DNA of 64,000 bases from Allomyces arbusculus (GCA_027604705.1 JADHYV010000002.1:434001-498000); one strand, 5' to 3'; shown: positions 47,004-57,379, numbered from the stretch's first letter. The notes: generated by a model from the letters alone, not told the origin. Numbers and translations: made by a program.

Positions 47004-48381
47004 ATGGATTACTTGACCAAGATGGCGAGCTGCCAATGCATTGACGCCTACGTTGCGGCGCTGCGCTCGGCGCCGCTGTCGCTCCTTGTTCTCGGCGGCC
47101 TCGGCACTGTCGTCGTGCTCAAGTACGCCCTGGACCTAGCTAAGCTCATCTTCAACCTGACGCTGCGTGGCGGGATCAACGTGCGTCCTGCTCCTGTCCC
47201 TGCCACTGTCGAGAACGGAGTGCTGGTCTCTCTTTCTGTCAAGGACACCACTTTTGACGGTTTTGGACTCGAAATGAACAGATCAAGAAGTTTGGTGCTG
47301 GCACGGGTGCTTGGGCCGGTACGACTCCAATATCTTTTCCACATTGCCAGGGCCGCAAACGACCTCGACCATGGAAGAACTGATCATGAGCTCGGTATTT
47401 TCCCGCCTTGATAGTCATCACGGGTGCCTCAGACGGTATCGGCAAGGAGTTTGCGCTGCAGCTCGCGCAGGCCAAGTACAATGTGGTGCTGTCGGCACGG
47501 ACCGAGTCGAAGCTGAACACGCTCGCGTCGGAGATTGGTTTGTGTTCTTTTTCTACTACGACTACCAAAGCGGTGGAGACGAGAGATTGACGCGCCGCTT
47601 TCCATCACCAGCGTCCAAGTACAATGTTGAGACGAAGGTTGTTCCGTTCGACTACTCGCACGCCACGTCGGCCGACTACGAGAACCTCGGTGCTCAGCTT
47701 GCGCCGCTCAAGGTGACCATTCTCGGTGCGTTTTCCATTTCTCGTTCAAGTAAGCAGGGAAAGCGAGCAAATGACTAACACGAATCCCCTGGGCCTATAG
47801 TCAACAACGTGGGCACCAACCACGAGTTCCCCGTGTCGTTTGTCGAGGAGAACCCGGCGGTCATCGAGTCAATTGTCAACGTGAACATCAAGTCGGTCAT
47901 GGCCGTGACGCGCCTGATCGCCCCCAAGATGGTCGTGCAGCAGCAGGGACTGATCTTGAACGTGGGTTCGTTCGCGGGCCTGATGCCGCAGCCGCTGCTG
48001 TCCGTCTACTCGGCGTCCAAGGCCTACCTGCTGACGTGGTCGCAGGCCGTGGGCCGCGAGTTGGCGCCGCACAAGGTGCACGTGCAGTGCCTGTCGACTT
48101 ACTTTGTCGTTTCGGCCATGTCCAAGATCCGCAAGTCGTCGTGGACGATCCCGACGGCGCACGAGTACGTGCGTGCCGCGTTGCACCGTCTTGGTAACCC
48201 GGGTGGCGCCTCGACGCCCTACACGTCGTCGCCCTACTCGGCGCACGCCATTATGAATTGGGTCATTGACCGTGTCGGGTCGCCGTCGTTCTGGGTCAAC
48301 AAGGCCTACGCGACGCAGGCGTCGATTCGCAAGCGCGCGCTCGCCAAGAAGGCGCGCGAGGCTGACAAGAAGGACAACTAA
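47004..48381 (+). CDS. Very-long-chain 3-ketoacyl-CoA reductase (ER)
   Basis: A short-chain dehydrogenase of the KAR/HSD17B12/Ifa38 group, which reduces 3-ketoacyl-CoA in the ER fatty-acid elongation cycle using NADPH. Five exons: 47004-47180, 47282-47318, 47415-47537, 47612-47725 and 47801-48381, 343 aa. The introns (101, 96, 74, 75 nt) have donors GTGCGT, GTACGA, GTTTGT and GTGCGT. The last has a textbook GACTAACA branch site. An N-terminal membrane helix ([15 protein letters not shown]) is followed by the nucleotide-binding [14 protein letters not shown], the LVNNVGTNH strand, and the catalytic Ser plus YSASK (about residue 220). The C-terminus KKDN is a KKxx di-lysine ER-retrieval signal, as in the yeast and animal enzymes. 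Confidence 0.93.
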
Positions 48382-48711
48382 ACGCGTCGCAGATGGTTGT
48401 ATCACTGAGAGCTTCTTTTTGATGTGCCCAGTTTTGTCCAAATTGAATCGTATCCGCTTGTTTTGTCTTAACTTTGCAGAGCCTATCGATAGTGTGTGAG
48501 CGGGTGTGAGCTGGTGGACTTAATCGAACAGCTGAAAAGCGAGAGGTGATGCAGTCCATAACCTGGTCAGGTTGCCAACCTAAACAGGTTGAGTAATGCA
48601 CGTGCCGCTTGCAGGGCAAGCCCCATCAAGCCATGAAACCCGGGCCACGAACGGATGCCCAGGTGAACGTTGCATGCCCCCTCTCTCGCCCCATACTCAT
48701 CTACATTCAAC
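48382..48711. other. Promoter region of RPS23
   Basis: About 330 bp between the reductase stop and the proposed RPS23 start. It contains a pair of inverted repeats listed separately. No other gene is seen. Confidence 0.5.
48560..48590. promoter_or_regulatory. Pair of 14-bp inverted repeats AACCT(N4)AGGTT
   Basis: AACCTGGTCAGGTT (48560-48573) and AACCTAAACAGGTT (48577-48590) are two dyads separated by 3 bp, centred about 135 bp before the RPS23 ATG. They look like a doubled binding site for a dimeric factor; this is inference. Confidence 0.4.
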
Positions 48712-49731
48712 ATGGGTCCGTGGCGTAACTGCTGCCCCCACCACCGCCGCGACAGCGCTGCTACGACCACCAGGACCCCCTGCGACCGGACGACTTGACC
48801 TCGAAAACCGATCATCTCGACCTCCAATCTTGCTCGAAAGCATCGCTCGACCGACCGCAGTGCTGCATTCCCGCTTGCACGCCGTCGAAACCGTCGCGAG
48901 ACCGCTTGATGGGGCGTGGTCACGCCCGTCCATCCGTCACGCAATTGCGCCCTTTGCCCCTGTTTCGGACGACTGGACGAATTCCGGAAGCGCAGCGGTC
49001 CTCACGTACTTCACGCTCGCCGTGGAATTGCTGCGCGGGGGACGCTCCGACCATCTTTTGCGCCTGCAGGGCGAGGGGCGCATTCGCAATCTCGGGGGCG
49101 GTTTCGACTGGCTTTCGGAAGTTCGTTCACCACGCCTCTGGTGACAAATGAAAGAATGGGCTCGGTCAAGTCCTCTGGTCGTGGTGGGAAACGAAAGGCA
49201 TTGTTGAGCCTCTAAGCGCTGTTTGCGGTGGTGGTCCTGAACGTCTTATTTTCTTGCTGGTCGTCATGCTGACCGATTTTTCTGTGTGTTTACCGCTGTG
49301 CAGGTAAGCCTCGTGGTTTGAACGCTGCGCGCACGCTGCGCAACCGCCGCCGTGACCAGCGGTGGTCGGACAACCAGTACAAGAAGCGCGCGCTCGGCAC
49401 CGCCTTCAAGTCGTCGCCGTTCGCCGGTGCGTCGCACGCCAAGGGCATTGTCCTGGAAAAGATTGGTGTTGAGGCCAAGCAGCCCAACTCGGCCATTCGC
49501 AAGTGTGTGCGTGTGCAGCTCATCAAGAACGGCAAGAAGATCACGGCCTTCGTGCCCAACGACGGTTGCCTGAACTTTGTCGATGAGAACGACGAGGTGC
49601 TCGTGGCCGGGTTCGGTCGCAAGGGCCGCGCCGTCGGTGATATTCCCGGTGTCCGCTTCAAGATCGTCAAGGTCTCGGGTGTGTCGCTGCTCGCGCTCTA
49701 CAAGGAGAAGAAGGAGAAGCCCCGTTCGTAA
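48712..49731 (+). CDS. RPS23: 40S ribosomal protein uS12 (RPS23)
   Basis: uS12 of the decoding centre, 143 aa, the usual length. Exon 1 is only ATGG (48712-48715) and exon 2 is 49304-49731. The join gives [13 protein letters not shown], the universal start. ATGG followed by GT occurs at this position and nowhere else between here and exon 2, so the 588-nt intron (48716-49303, donor GTCCGT, branch GCTGAC, acceptor GTGCAG) is the best model. The core is intact: [32 protein letters not shown] and [14 protein letters not shown] start-codon-adjacent first intron is shared with RPL18 in this window. The downstream exon is certain; exon 1 is inferred. Confidence 0.92.
48915..48941 (+). promoter_or_regulatory. 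27-nt element in RPS23 intron 1, identical to RPL18 intron 1
   Basis: All 27 positions equal 62578-62604. It lies about 200 nt into the intron here and 205 nt into the RPL18 intron. The core is CGTCCATCCGT. Identity of this length between unrelated introns of equal size argues for function. Confidence 0.6.
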
Positions 49732-50110
49732 AGTCTTTGCCGGGTTTGGCGTGCGCAAGGACGCGGCCGCGACGCGCGATCCGGCCGGTGGTTCCGGGGG
49801 CAACGCTGGTCGGGGCGACGGCGCGCAGTGTCAGCGCGCGCGAGGCGTGGTTTACAATGGAATTTCTTCATCTTCACCTCTCCATTGTGTGTGGCCGTGC
49901 TGTTTGAAGCAAGGCGGCGTCGTCGAAAATCAGGCCTTCGAGTTCGATCGTGTTGTCCGTTTCTTTGCCCGGCGTTTTGTTGGGGCACGACGATCAATTT
50001 AAAAGATGAAAAGGTGGGCTCCACCCTCACCTCCATCCTCCATCGTTCCCGAACAACACAAGCAAAGCGATCACGACGAGCAACCACCCAGCGCCAAACG
50101 CAACAATAAC
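49732..50110. other. Spacer between RPS23 and the PNPOx-like gene
   Basis: 3' flank of RPS23 and promoter of the next gene. An ATG at 50006 is in frame with the PNPOx-like protein, but family similarity begins only after 50111. No other gene is seen. Confidence 0.5.
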
Positions 50111-50926
50111 ATGGCAGCAACAGCCGCCGCCGCGACCTCCAGCGCGTGGCCAGCGCAGCTCGTGCGCGCGTTCACAGAGAACTTCGCTAGCGTGTCGCAC
50201 ACGGCCAAGTACCTCCAACTCGCGACCATCGATCCGCTCTTGCAAGTGCCCCGCGTGCGCACCGTCGTCTTCCGCGGCGTGCTCGTCGGACCCACGCCGG
50301 GTCCCTCCTCCCCAAGTTCCGATCGCGATGCCGGCCCGTACGCCGGCGCGCGACTGCACCTGGCCGACTCGCTCCATAACGCGTCTCTGATGGATCTGAC
50401 GAGCTCTGGTCCCATCCGGCTCCTGTTCGTGACGGACGCGCGGTCCAATAAGGTCGCGCACGTGCTTGACCATGGCGCGCGCGGCGGTACCGCGCCCGCC
50501 GAGGCCTGCTGGTACATGCCGGCGACGCGCGAGCAATTTCGCGTGTCCGGAGCAATGGCTGTGATTCTCGCGTCCCCGCGCGGTGCTGCTCAGCGCGCAC
50601 AGACGCTGCGTGCAGAGCTGTGGCGGTCGTTGTCGCCGGCGGCGCGTACCGCATACCTCGCGCCGCAACCGGGGTCGTACATTCCGCCCGGAGGACCGGC
50701 ACCAGCAACGACGACGCCCGCTGCAGGATCGCTCGAGGCCGTGAGTGATCATTTTGCCGTGCTCGTGCTTGACCCGGACGAAGTGGATTACCTCGATCTG
50801 CGGCAGCCGCCGCCGCACGCGCGTACCGTGTGGAAGCGTGCAGCTGCGGCGTGCGGCGAGGGTGGAGACACGAGCGACGCGGCTGTGGGTGATGGTGGAT
50901 GGGTCGCAACAACCGTATACGCGTAA
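50111..50926 (+). CDS. PNPOx-like (Alr4036-type) FMN-binding protein
   Basis: A 271-aa split-barrel protein resembling the pyridoxamine 5'-phosphate oxidase-like Alr4036 family, whose fungal members are small flavin-binding proteins of uncertain role. Visible marks are an N-terminal W and helix, YLQLATIDPLLQVPRVRTVVFRG, a DARSNKVAH segment that would contact the flavin phosphate, ACWYMPATREQFRVSG, and a C-terminal LVLDPDEVDYLDLR followed by a final W strand. The ATG at 50111 follows CAATAAC; a longer frame begins at 50006. The gene is intronless. It lacks the complete set of PNPO catalytic residues as far as I can tell, so I do not assign vitamin B6 synthesis. Confidence 0.75.
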   Translation: MAATAAAATSSAWPAQLVRAFTENFASVSHTAKYLQLATIDPLLQVPRVRTVVFRGVLVGPTPGPSSPSSDRDAGPYAGARLHLADSLHNASLMDLTSSGPIRLLFVTDARSNKVAHVLDHGARGGTAPAEACWYMPATREQFRVSGAMAVILASPRGAAQRAQTLRAELWRSLSPAARTAYLAPQPGSYIPPGGPAPATTTPAAGSLEAVSDHFAVLVLDPDEVDYLDLRQPPPHARTVWKRAAAACGEGGDTSDAAVGDGGWVATTVYA

Positions 50927-51456
50927 CGCGTCGTTTGTGAAGCGATGCGACCCGGTGCGCGGGCTCTTTTGGGTGGACGATGGAGTTGCGGGCGTGCTCG
51001 CCCTCTTTCTGACGGGTTTGGTTGTTGTCAGATATAAATATTTGACCCGCTGGGTCGCGAATGATGAATCTCCGTCCCATCGAAGAAGACGGCGATCTGA
51101 AGGATGTAGTGCAGAGATCGCAATCCCTACTTCCTTCCAGCATAATCAAGGAAACGCAAAACGAGCAAAAGAAACCTACGCGCAAAGCGGTGCCTGTATT
51201 ATGGAATGGCAATATGCGCCAACAAACGACACAAAGGGGCAGATGGGGGAGGGGGACAAACGAGCCAAGATGACCGAAAACGAGCCAATTGAAATGCGCA
51301 AATGCAAAAGAAAATGATGAATCAATGCGGCGGGATGCGACCGGGCAACAACAGGAAGATGGGAAAGACAGCAACAAATGAGAGTGGATACAGGGTGGGG
51401 TCAGGCATTGACGAAAGGCTGGCAGGAGTGCCTTGTGCTCGCGCACTAGCAACTGT
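50927..51456. other. Convergent 3' region between PNPOx-like and Cdc24-like genes
   Basis: About 530 bp of lower-GC, A-rich sequence with short frames only. No gene is supported. Confidence 0.55.
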
Positions 51457-54400
51457 TCAGACGTCGAAGACAAAGAGGTTGAGCACGGCAGGCGCCGAGA
51501 CAAGACTCTGTGCGGCGGCTGCAACGCGCGACGCCGTGGTCCACGCAGCCGCCATGGCCGTGGACACGTCCTCGTCGCCAGCAATCAACACAAAATCCGA
51601 GTCTTCGTCCTCGTACTTGATGCGCACGTCGGCGGTACGCCCGACCTTGCGCTTGATTTGTGCGACCAGGCCCTGGTACGACACACCGCGCGGCAGCAGC
51701 AGCACGTACATGTTGCCGTTGTGGTAGACGCGGCACTTAACCACCTCAATCAGCGGGCCGCCCGACGCATTCGCGTTGGCGCCCTGCGGGACCGGCGGTA
51801 ACGGCGTCGACGGGCTCGGGTACCGGCGGCCGGACCCGGCCGAAGGGGACGCCGACCGTGACAACGCGGCCGTGAGCCGCGACCCGAGCGCCATGAGCGG
51901 CGATGAGCCCGACGGCGGGCGCGAGTTGGGCGGCGACGGAGAAGTCGTCGACTGCATGGCCGCAGCGGCGGCGCGGTCAGCAGCACCCGTTGTCGACATG
52001 GACCGGTGGCGGTGCGCGGCGGCCGCCGACGAGTTGGACGCGGCCGACGCGACCGACGGTGCATAGTTGGACGACGCGTAGTTAGACGACGCGTACGGGT
52101 GCGACCGGTGCACAAGGCCCGTGCCGTGCGTAGGCGCCGTGGATGCCGACACGTGCGACGGCGGGCGCATCGACTTGAGCAGGGCCTCGGCCTCGTCGGC
52201 CGGGTCGACATGCGCAACGTCGGGCTCCGACGGCGGGTACCGCGACGTGGCCGCGTCATCGTTATCGTGCACTTCATGCTCGTCGTGGTCGGGCTCCGTC
52301 TCCATATCGTCGTGCACAGCCGACGACGCTTGCACTAGCTGTTGCGGGACGGGCGCGTCGTCATCGTCCACATCGTCGGGGACCGTCGCAGCATCGTCGT
52401 CCTCGCTGTCGGCCGCAGCGAGCGCCGGCGAGTGCGGCGCCTCGGACGGGTCGACTTCGGTTGCCGCCTCATCAGTCCCGTTTTCAAACACGACGACCGA
52501 CGACCGCGCCGTCCCCGGTGCAGTGGACGGTGCTGCCGTCGCGGGCGACGTGCCCGGCAACAGCTCCGAGTCCATGGCGTGGTCCTCGGTCTCGACCGAC
52601 ACGGTCACGCCATCGTCGCCCTCTGGCGGCTGCACGGTCACCTTCTCCTCCTCCTCTTCGGTATCCTCGTCACGAATTTCTTCATTCGCGTCATCATTAC
52701 TCGCCGCCGCCGGCTCATTATCATCGTCTGACTTATCCGCGACATCCGACGCTGGCATAGGCGGCGGCGCCGACACAGACAGCGTCGACTGTGCGGGGGT
52801 CCCACGGTGCGCGCCAACCGACAAGTCCGACGCGACTTCCGACGCGGCGCCACCCATATCCGACATGGCCGCGTGCGCGGGCAACGACGTGGTCCGTGGT
52901 GCCGACGGGCTCAGCGCGCCACCCGTGCGGAGCGCTGGGACAGTCGGCGGCAGGAGCGTGTAATCGTAGTACCCCATCATCAACTCCGAAGGCGTCGTGA
53001 GCTCCGAGTCGGCGCGGTCGTCCGAGAACATGCCTGGGTCGTCGTCAAGCACGATCGCACGGCGCACGCGCGGCGGCGGCGGCGGGAGCGGGGCCGGCGG
53101 GAGAGGAGGGAGTGGCGGAGGCGGGACTGACGCGCTGCGGTGCACGTCGCTGCTGCCGCTGTCGACGGAGCCGGGTGGCGGCATCGGCGACGAAGGGGCC
53201 GTCGCATAGACCGACGCGTGCCGTGGCGGCGCGGCGGTCACGAGTGACAGACTGCTGCGACGCGGCGACGGGACGGCCGGCAGCGGACCACCGGGCGCGG
53301 GCGCCGAAGGCGGCATGGGTGCGGGTGACCCGCGCGCGCCCGCGGGCGGTGGGGTCCTGGGCGGTGCTGGGAGTGGCGACGATGGCGGCGGGCCAGCAGA
53401 GACGGGTAGCGGTGGTAGCGGCGGCAGGCTGGCGTTCGGCGGTGGGACCGTGGGCGGCTGCATCCAGTCAGCGGGCATACGCGGGACCGACGGCATGCGG
53501 CGCGGTGGAGCACCCGCGGCCGAGGTCATTGACAGCGCGTGCGGCGACCGTGCCGACGACCGCACTGGAGTCGCGGGCGTCGACGGGGCGCGCGAGCGGG
53601 ACGCTGAACGGGACCGCGGCGGCGGCGGCGCATTCGACCCGACGGGCGCCGACTGGAACGAGGCCGCGTGCGCGAGCTGGTGCCGCGCATACGGCGAATT
53701 CATCTCGCCCTGCATGTCCTGCGCACTGTAGCTGCGGTGCAGGCCATTGCCCTCGTAGGGCGACGGCGAGTAGGGCGAGTTCGCGCGCTCATGCTGTGGG
53801 TCGTGCACGTCGTAGTGGCCCACGGGTCGGCCCGATTGCTCGACAAACTCGTCGTAGGGCGGCGGAGGACGGTACCCGGGCGGGACCGGGTCATACCCGG
53901 CACCAGCGGGGCCCGGAGCGCGGCCACGCACGGGCGTCGTGGGCGTCTGCGTGCTAAGCGGGCTCGTGTCGAGATTGTCGTCGGCATAGTACGCGGTCGG
54001 GTCGTACTGATGCGCGTAACCTTGGTCCGACACGGACGCGGCATAATGGCCAAGGCCCGACGTACTGCGGGCCGGGTAGGCGGCCTGATACGGCTGTTGC
54101 GGCTGTTGCTGGAGCTGCTGCTGTTGCTGCTGCTGCAACTGTTGTTGGTACTGCTGCTGTTGCTGCTGCTGGTACTGCTGCTGGGCCGCGAGCTGCTGCG
54201 CCTGCAACTGCGCCTGCATTTGCTGCTGCTGATAGTAGTACTGCATCTGCGCCGCAGCCTCCTCGGACGTGGGCGGCACCGGGCTGCTAGCACCGACCTC
54301 GGACCGCAGCCGCGAGACGGCGCGCGGCCGAGCCGACCGCGACCGCGAGCGCACGCGTGTATCCTCGACGAGCCGCTCGAGCGTGGACCGCCACTGGTGG

Positions 54401-56466
54401 TACTGCTCTTCGTTGCGGCACCGCAGCGTAAACGACTCGGTCTTGGTGGGCGCCGACCAGACGACGGTCAGCATCCAAGTGCTCGGCTCGACTTCGCCGC
54501 CGCGCAGGTCCGTAATCCCGCCCATCCAAATACGGCCCTTGATTTGATACCGCGTATCGTCGCCCGGATGGTGGTGGTGGTTCCCGCCGTCATGGTGCCC
54601 CGCGGCGTCATTGACGTTACTGCTGCTGTTGCTCGCGCTGGACCCGAGCGTCATGAGCGACGCCGACGACATGGCGCGCCGCGACTTGCGCTTGAGCAAG
54701 GTGCTCGACGGTTTCGGCGCCGGGGCCAGCTCCTTGCAGCAGAGCATGATCTTGTCAAACAAGAAGATGGCGAAATCGCGGTCAAAGTCCTGGATGCGCA
54801 TGACAAACCGGTCGTAGAGGAGCAAGTCACCAAATGTCTCGATATCTTGGCCCTTCCAGTCCTCGACTTGGTGCCGCAGCACGTCGCGCATACGCCGGTT
54901 CTCTTGCCGGCGGCGCGCCTCGTTAACGGCATCGGCCGCGCGCTTCATCGAGAACAGCCCATCCTGCAAATCACCGAGCAAGTGTGCGAGTTCCGGGTGT
55001 GGTTTGGTCTTCTTGATCAACTCGTTGAGCAGCAGCGGGTACCGACAAATACGTTGAATTGGCTTGATCAAGTAACTCTGCACCTCGTACTGCGGCTCCA
55101 TGACGTGCGCGGCCGTCTGCAACGCCGGCAAATTATCGAGCGCGGTATCAATCGCCGTCTGGTAATTCGCGCAAAACTCTTGGTAGGCCTTGGCCATCTC
55201 CACTTCGTGCGCGACAAACAATGCGCCCACACGTTCTTCGCCCGGCGGCGCCGACCCGAGCAACGTCTCGAGTCCAATCAGGAACCGGCGTTGGAAATCG
55301 ACGAGCGCGTTTAAGTTGCTGAACATGTGCGAGAGCGTCACGGGCGAAACGATATCGCGCGACGCCAGGAACTGGTGGTAGTTGCGCAGCCGTTCCAGGT
55401 CCTGCACGTACTTGCGCTCGGTCGTCAGCAGTTCCACGAGGACGCGCTCGCGCAACGTCAGTGCCGCGGGCGGCTGCACCGACGACGTGGCCGAGGTCGG
55501 CGTCTGCGCATCGGCCGACGGCAACGAGTCGGAACTGGCCATGACTCCGTTGTCACCATTGGTAAACATGCTCGGCGCAAGACTCGGGCGGCGAAACGTG
55601 GCCGCCGACCCACGGCGCAGCGTCATGGCCGTGGCCGCATCCACGGCGGCGGCGGGCGGCGCGCGCGGAATCCGGCCCTGCCGCTCAAACGCGTCGAGCA
55701 CGACGCGCAGCATTTGCAGGACCTTGAGCAGGCCCGACGTGTCGTCCGAATACAGTTGCGTGATGGAGAACAGGTCGCGCTCCGGGTCTATGCGCAAGTC
55801 GCCGCCGTGCTGCCGCAGGGCGACGAGCGCATGGAACACATGTGTCTTCATGTTATTGATTTGCGGCAGCGCCGCGGCCAGCGCATCCGGATGCGGAATC
55901 ACGGGCGTGCCAGAGGCCGCCGCCTGTGCGGCCGACTGGCCCGTGGCGGCCGTAAACGACGCCAGGTCGAGCGCACGCTCGTCGGTGCCGGGCGTCGGCG
56001 GGAACCCGAGGTTGATGAGCCACGCAAGCGGCTCGCCGAGACGTAACAGCGTCCAGAGCAGCGTAACCGGGTCGCTCGCGACGGATGCGCCGGCAGCGGT
56101 CACGGCCATGACGACCGACGCGGCGAGCGGCGGGATTGGCACGGGCAGGACTGGGACGGTCGTGTTGAGCGGGACGCCCGGCGGCGTCACGGCCGCAACC
56201 ACGGCCGCAGCCGCGTGCTCAATGTAGGCTGGGAAAAAGTCGATGACGGCGAGCCGCTCGAGCAGGGCAAACGCCTGCTGGTAGAGCGACGCGTCGCCGC
56301 CCATGGCGCTCGAGTTGGGCCCACCGGGAGTCGCGCCGCCGGCCGAGTTGGGGGCCGGGAACGACGCGAGCGAGACGAGCGACGCGGGCATGGGGCCCGT
56401 CGCCAGCCGCGCAAGCACGGGCGGCGTCGGGCCGACGGGCATGGGCGGGGCGTCGGGGTCGGCCAT
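51457..56466 (-). CDS. CDC24: Cdc24-like RhoGEF for Cdc42
   Basis: An intronless 1669-aa guanine-nucleotide exchange factor, expected to activate Cdc42 at sites of polarised growth. The domains are in Cdc24 order. A Cdc24-type calponin-homology region covers about residues 65-265. A DH domain at about 342-535 shows LVELLTTERKYVQDLERL and YLIKPIQRICRYPLLL. A PH domain spans about 539-705. A very long Gln-, Pro- and Ser/Asp-rich middle follows, then a C-terminal PB1 domain at about 1570-1669 (VYHNGNMYVLLLPRGVSY; IKYEDEDSDFVLIAGDED). PB1 in Cdc24 normally binds the scaffold Bem1. Yeast Cdc24 has about 850 residues, so the disordered insertion doubles the protein. The ATG at 56466 opens the frame directly. 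Confidence 0.93.
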   Translation of the reverse strand: MADPDAPPMPVGPTPPVLARLATGPMPASLVSLASFPAPNSAGGATPGGPNSSAMGGDASLYQQAFALLERLAVIDFFPAYIEHAAAAVVAAVTPPGVPLNTTVPVLPVPIPPLAASVVMAVTAAGASVASDPVTLLWTLLRLGEPLAWLINLGFPPTPGTDERALDLASFTAATGQSAAQAAASGTPVIPHPDALAAALPQINNMKTHVFHALVALRQHGGDLRIDPERDLFSITQLYSDDTSGLLKVLQMLRVVLDAFERQGRIPRAPPAAAVDAATAMTLRRGSAATFRRPSLAPSMFTNGDNGVMASSDSLPSADAQTPTSATSSVQPPAALTLRERVLVELLTTERKYVQDLERLRNYHQFLASRDIVSPVTLSHMFSNLNALVDFQRRFLIGLETLLGSAPPGEERVGALFVAHEVEMAKAYQEFCANYQTAIDTALDNLPALQTAAHVMEPQYEVQSYLIKPIQRICRYPLLLNELIKKTKPHPELAHLLGDLQDGLFSMKRAADAVNEARRRQENRRMRDVLRHQVEDWKGQDIETFGDLLLYDRFVMRIQDFDRDFAIFLFDKIMLCCKELAPAPKPSSTLLKRKSRRAMSSASLMTLGSSASNSSSNVNDAAGHHDGGNHHHHPGDDTRYQIKGRIWMGGITDLRGGEVEPSTWMLTVVWSAPTKTESFTLRCRNEEQYHQWRSTLERLVEDTRVRSRSRSARPRAVSRLRSEVGASSPVPPTSEEAAAQMQYYYQQQQMQAQLQAQQLAAQQQYQQQQQQQYQQQLQQQQQQQLQQQPQQPYQAAYPARSTSGLGHYAASVSDQGYAHQYDPTAYYADDNLDTSPLSTQTPTTPVRGRAPGPAGAGYDPVPPGYRPPPPYDEFVEQSGRPVGHYDVHDPQHERANSPYSPSPYEGNGLHRSYSAQDMQGEMNSPYARHQLAHAASFQSAPVGSNAPPPPRSRSASRSRAPSTPATPVRSSARSPHALSMTSAAGAPPRRMPSVPRMPADWMQPPTVPPPNASLPPLPPLPVSAGPPPSSPLPAPPRTPPPAGARGSPAPMPPSAPAPGGPLPAVPSPRRSSLSLVTAAPPRHASVYATAPSSPMPPPGSVDSGSSDVHRSASVPPPPLPPLPPAPLPPPPPRVRRAIVLDDDPGMFSDDRADSELTTPSELMMGYYDYTLLPPTVPALRTGGALSPSAPRTTSLPAHAAMSDMGGAASEVASDLSVGAHRGTPAQSTLSVSAPPPMPASDVADKSDDDNEPAAASNDDANEEIRDEDTEEEEEKVTVQPPEGDDGVTVSVETEDHAMDSELLPGTSPATAAPSTAPGTARSSVVVFENGTDEAATEVDPSEAPHSPALAAADSEDDDAATVPDDVDDDDAPVPQQLVQASSAVHDDMETEPDHDEHEVHDNDDAATSRYPPSEPDVAHVDPADEAEALLKSMRPPSHVSASTAPTHGTGLVHRSHPYASSNYASSNYAPSVASAASNSSAAAAHRHRSMSTTGAADRAAAAAMQSTTSPSPPNSRPPSGSSPLMALGSRLTAALSRSASPSAGSGRRYPSPSTPLPPVPQGANANASGGPLIEVVKCRVYHNGNMYVLLLPRGVSYQGLVAQIKRKVGRTADVRIKYEDEDSDFVLIAGDEDVSTAMAAAWTTASRVAAAAQSLVSAPAVLNLFVFDV
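54085..54250. repeat. Gln-coding CAG/CAA-rich tract inside CDC24
   Basis: Mixed CAG/CAA codons (CTG/TTG on the plus strand) encode Gln runs broken by Tyr, Leu and Ala just after the PH domain. The codon mixture suggests a tolerated polyQ, while the repeat is prone to length change. Confidence 0.9.
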
Positions 56467-57379
56467 GGTGGTGGTCGACAGTGCGCGAGCGGGCGCGCAG
56501 AGTGGTGGGGGACGGGCAGCGAGCGCACAGCGGGCAGGACTAGACGTTGGCGACGGGTACGGGAGAGCGGGAGAGGGGAGTTGTTTGGTCGGTCAGCTTG
56601 CAGTGGCAGCGGGCAGGGGTGGTGCAAGTGGCGACGGTTGGTCGGCCAGCATGCCCACACGCCTCGCAGTTGCGGTTGGCGCGCGAGCAACACGCGAACA
56701 GGCCAACCGACCCGCAAGTGGGACGGGAACCGACCTTGAGCAGAATCAAGGCTGGCGTGAGCGCCGGCCGGCGCGTGGGTGCGGTAGAGTACGCGGGCCA
56801 AGGTGGGTTGGTCGGTCCGAGGTCTGTTGGTGGTGGAACAGGCGCGGTGGCGTGGCGTCGGCGGGGCCCTTTGCGGCGCGCGAAGGGAGCCGGCACGGCG
56901 GGTCGCGCGGACGAGCGGCACGACGTGCGGCCCGGGACGCGGCGGCGAGCAGACTGCGGGCGGTTGCGGGGAGTTGGGCCGCGGAGCTCGGCGTTGACCT
57001 GCAGTCGCCGTCGACGCCGTCGTCGCGCCGCTTTCTCCACAGCTGTGGCCGGGCAAGCTTGAGGAGCACTGTGGCAAACTGTGGACTTGGACTTTTGCTC
57101 TCGGCGCACCGGCCCCGTTTTTCCCCTTTTGGTGCCTTCGGCGCACGGCGAACCAACATCCCACGCGCAAACCCCAGCGCTCTCAATTGAAAACAAATCG
57201 TGCGGGCTGGCAAATGTATTTACAAATCGAAGCCCAACAGGCATCTGTGCTCTGTGCAAGTTGGCCAAATGCGCAATCGAAATCAGTAGCAGCGCCGTGC
57301 GGACCGATGCGAGGAGGGCCCACGTCGGGCCCACGGCCGCGCGCGTGTGCCATGACGATAAGTGCCGGACGACGCGTGC
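56467..57379. other. GC-rich spacer upstream of CDC24 and downstream of nuclease A
   Basis: About 910 bp. The long overlapping frames on both strands are composition artefacts without recognisable products. It should contain the CDC24 promoter. Confidence 0.5.

Noticed and set aside
49155-49215. ATGGGCTCGGTCAAG as an alternative RPS23 start
   Set aside because: It begins with Met-Gly but encodes an unrelated short peptide, ends in a stop, and has no GT donor that would join to the RPS23 exon.
48716-49303. Possible intronic snoRNA in the long RPS23 and RPL18 introns
   Set aside because: Ribosomal-protein introns often host snoRNAs, but I found no convincing paired C/D boxes or H/ACA layout in either intron.
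50187-51584. 465-codon minus-strand open frame
   Set aside because: Antisense to the PNPOx-like gene and running into the CDC24 3' end; no recognisable product.
53668-55314. 548-codon plus-strand open frame
   Set aside because: Antisense to the Cdc24 DH-PH region and Gln tract. The Leu runs are the antisense of CAG codons.
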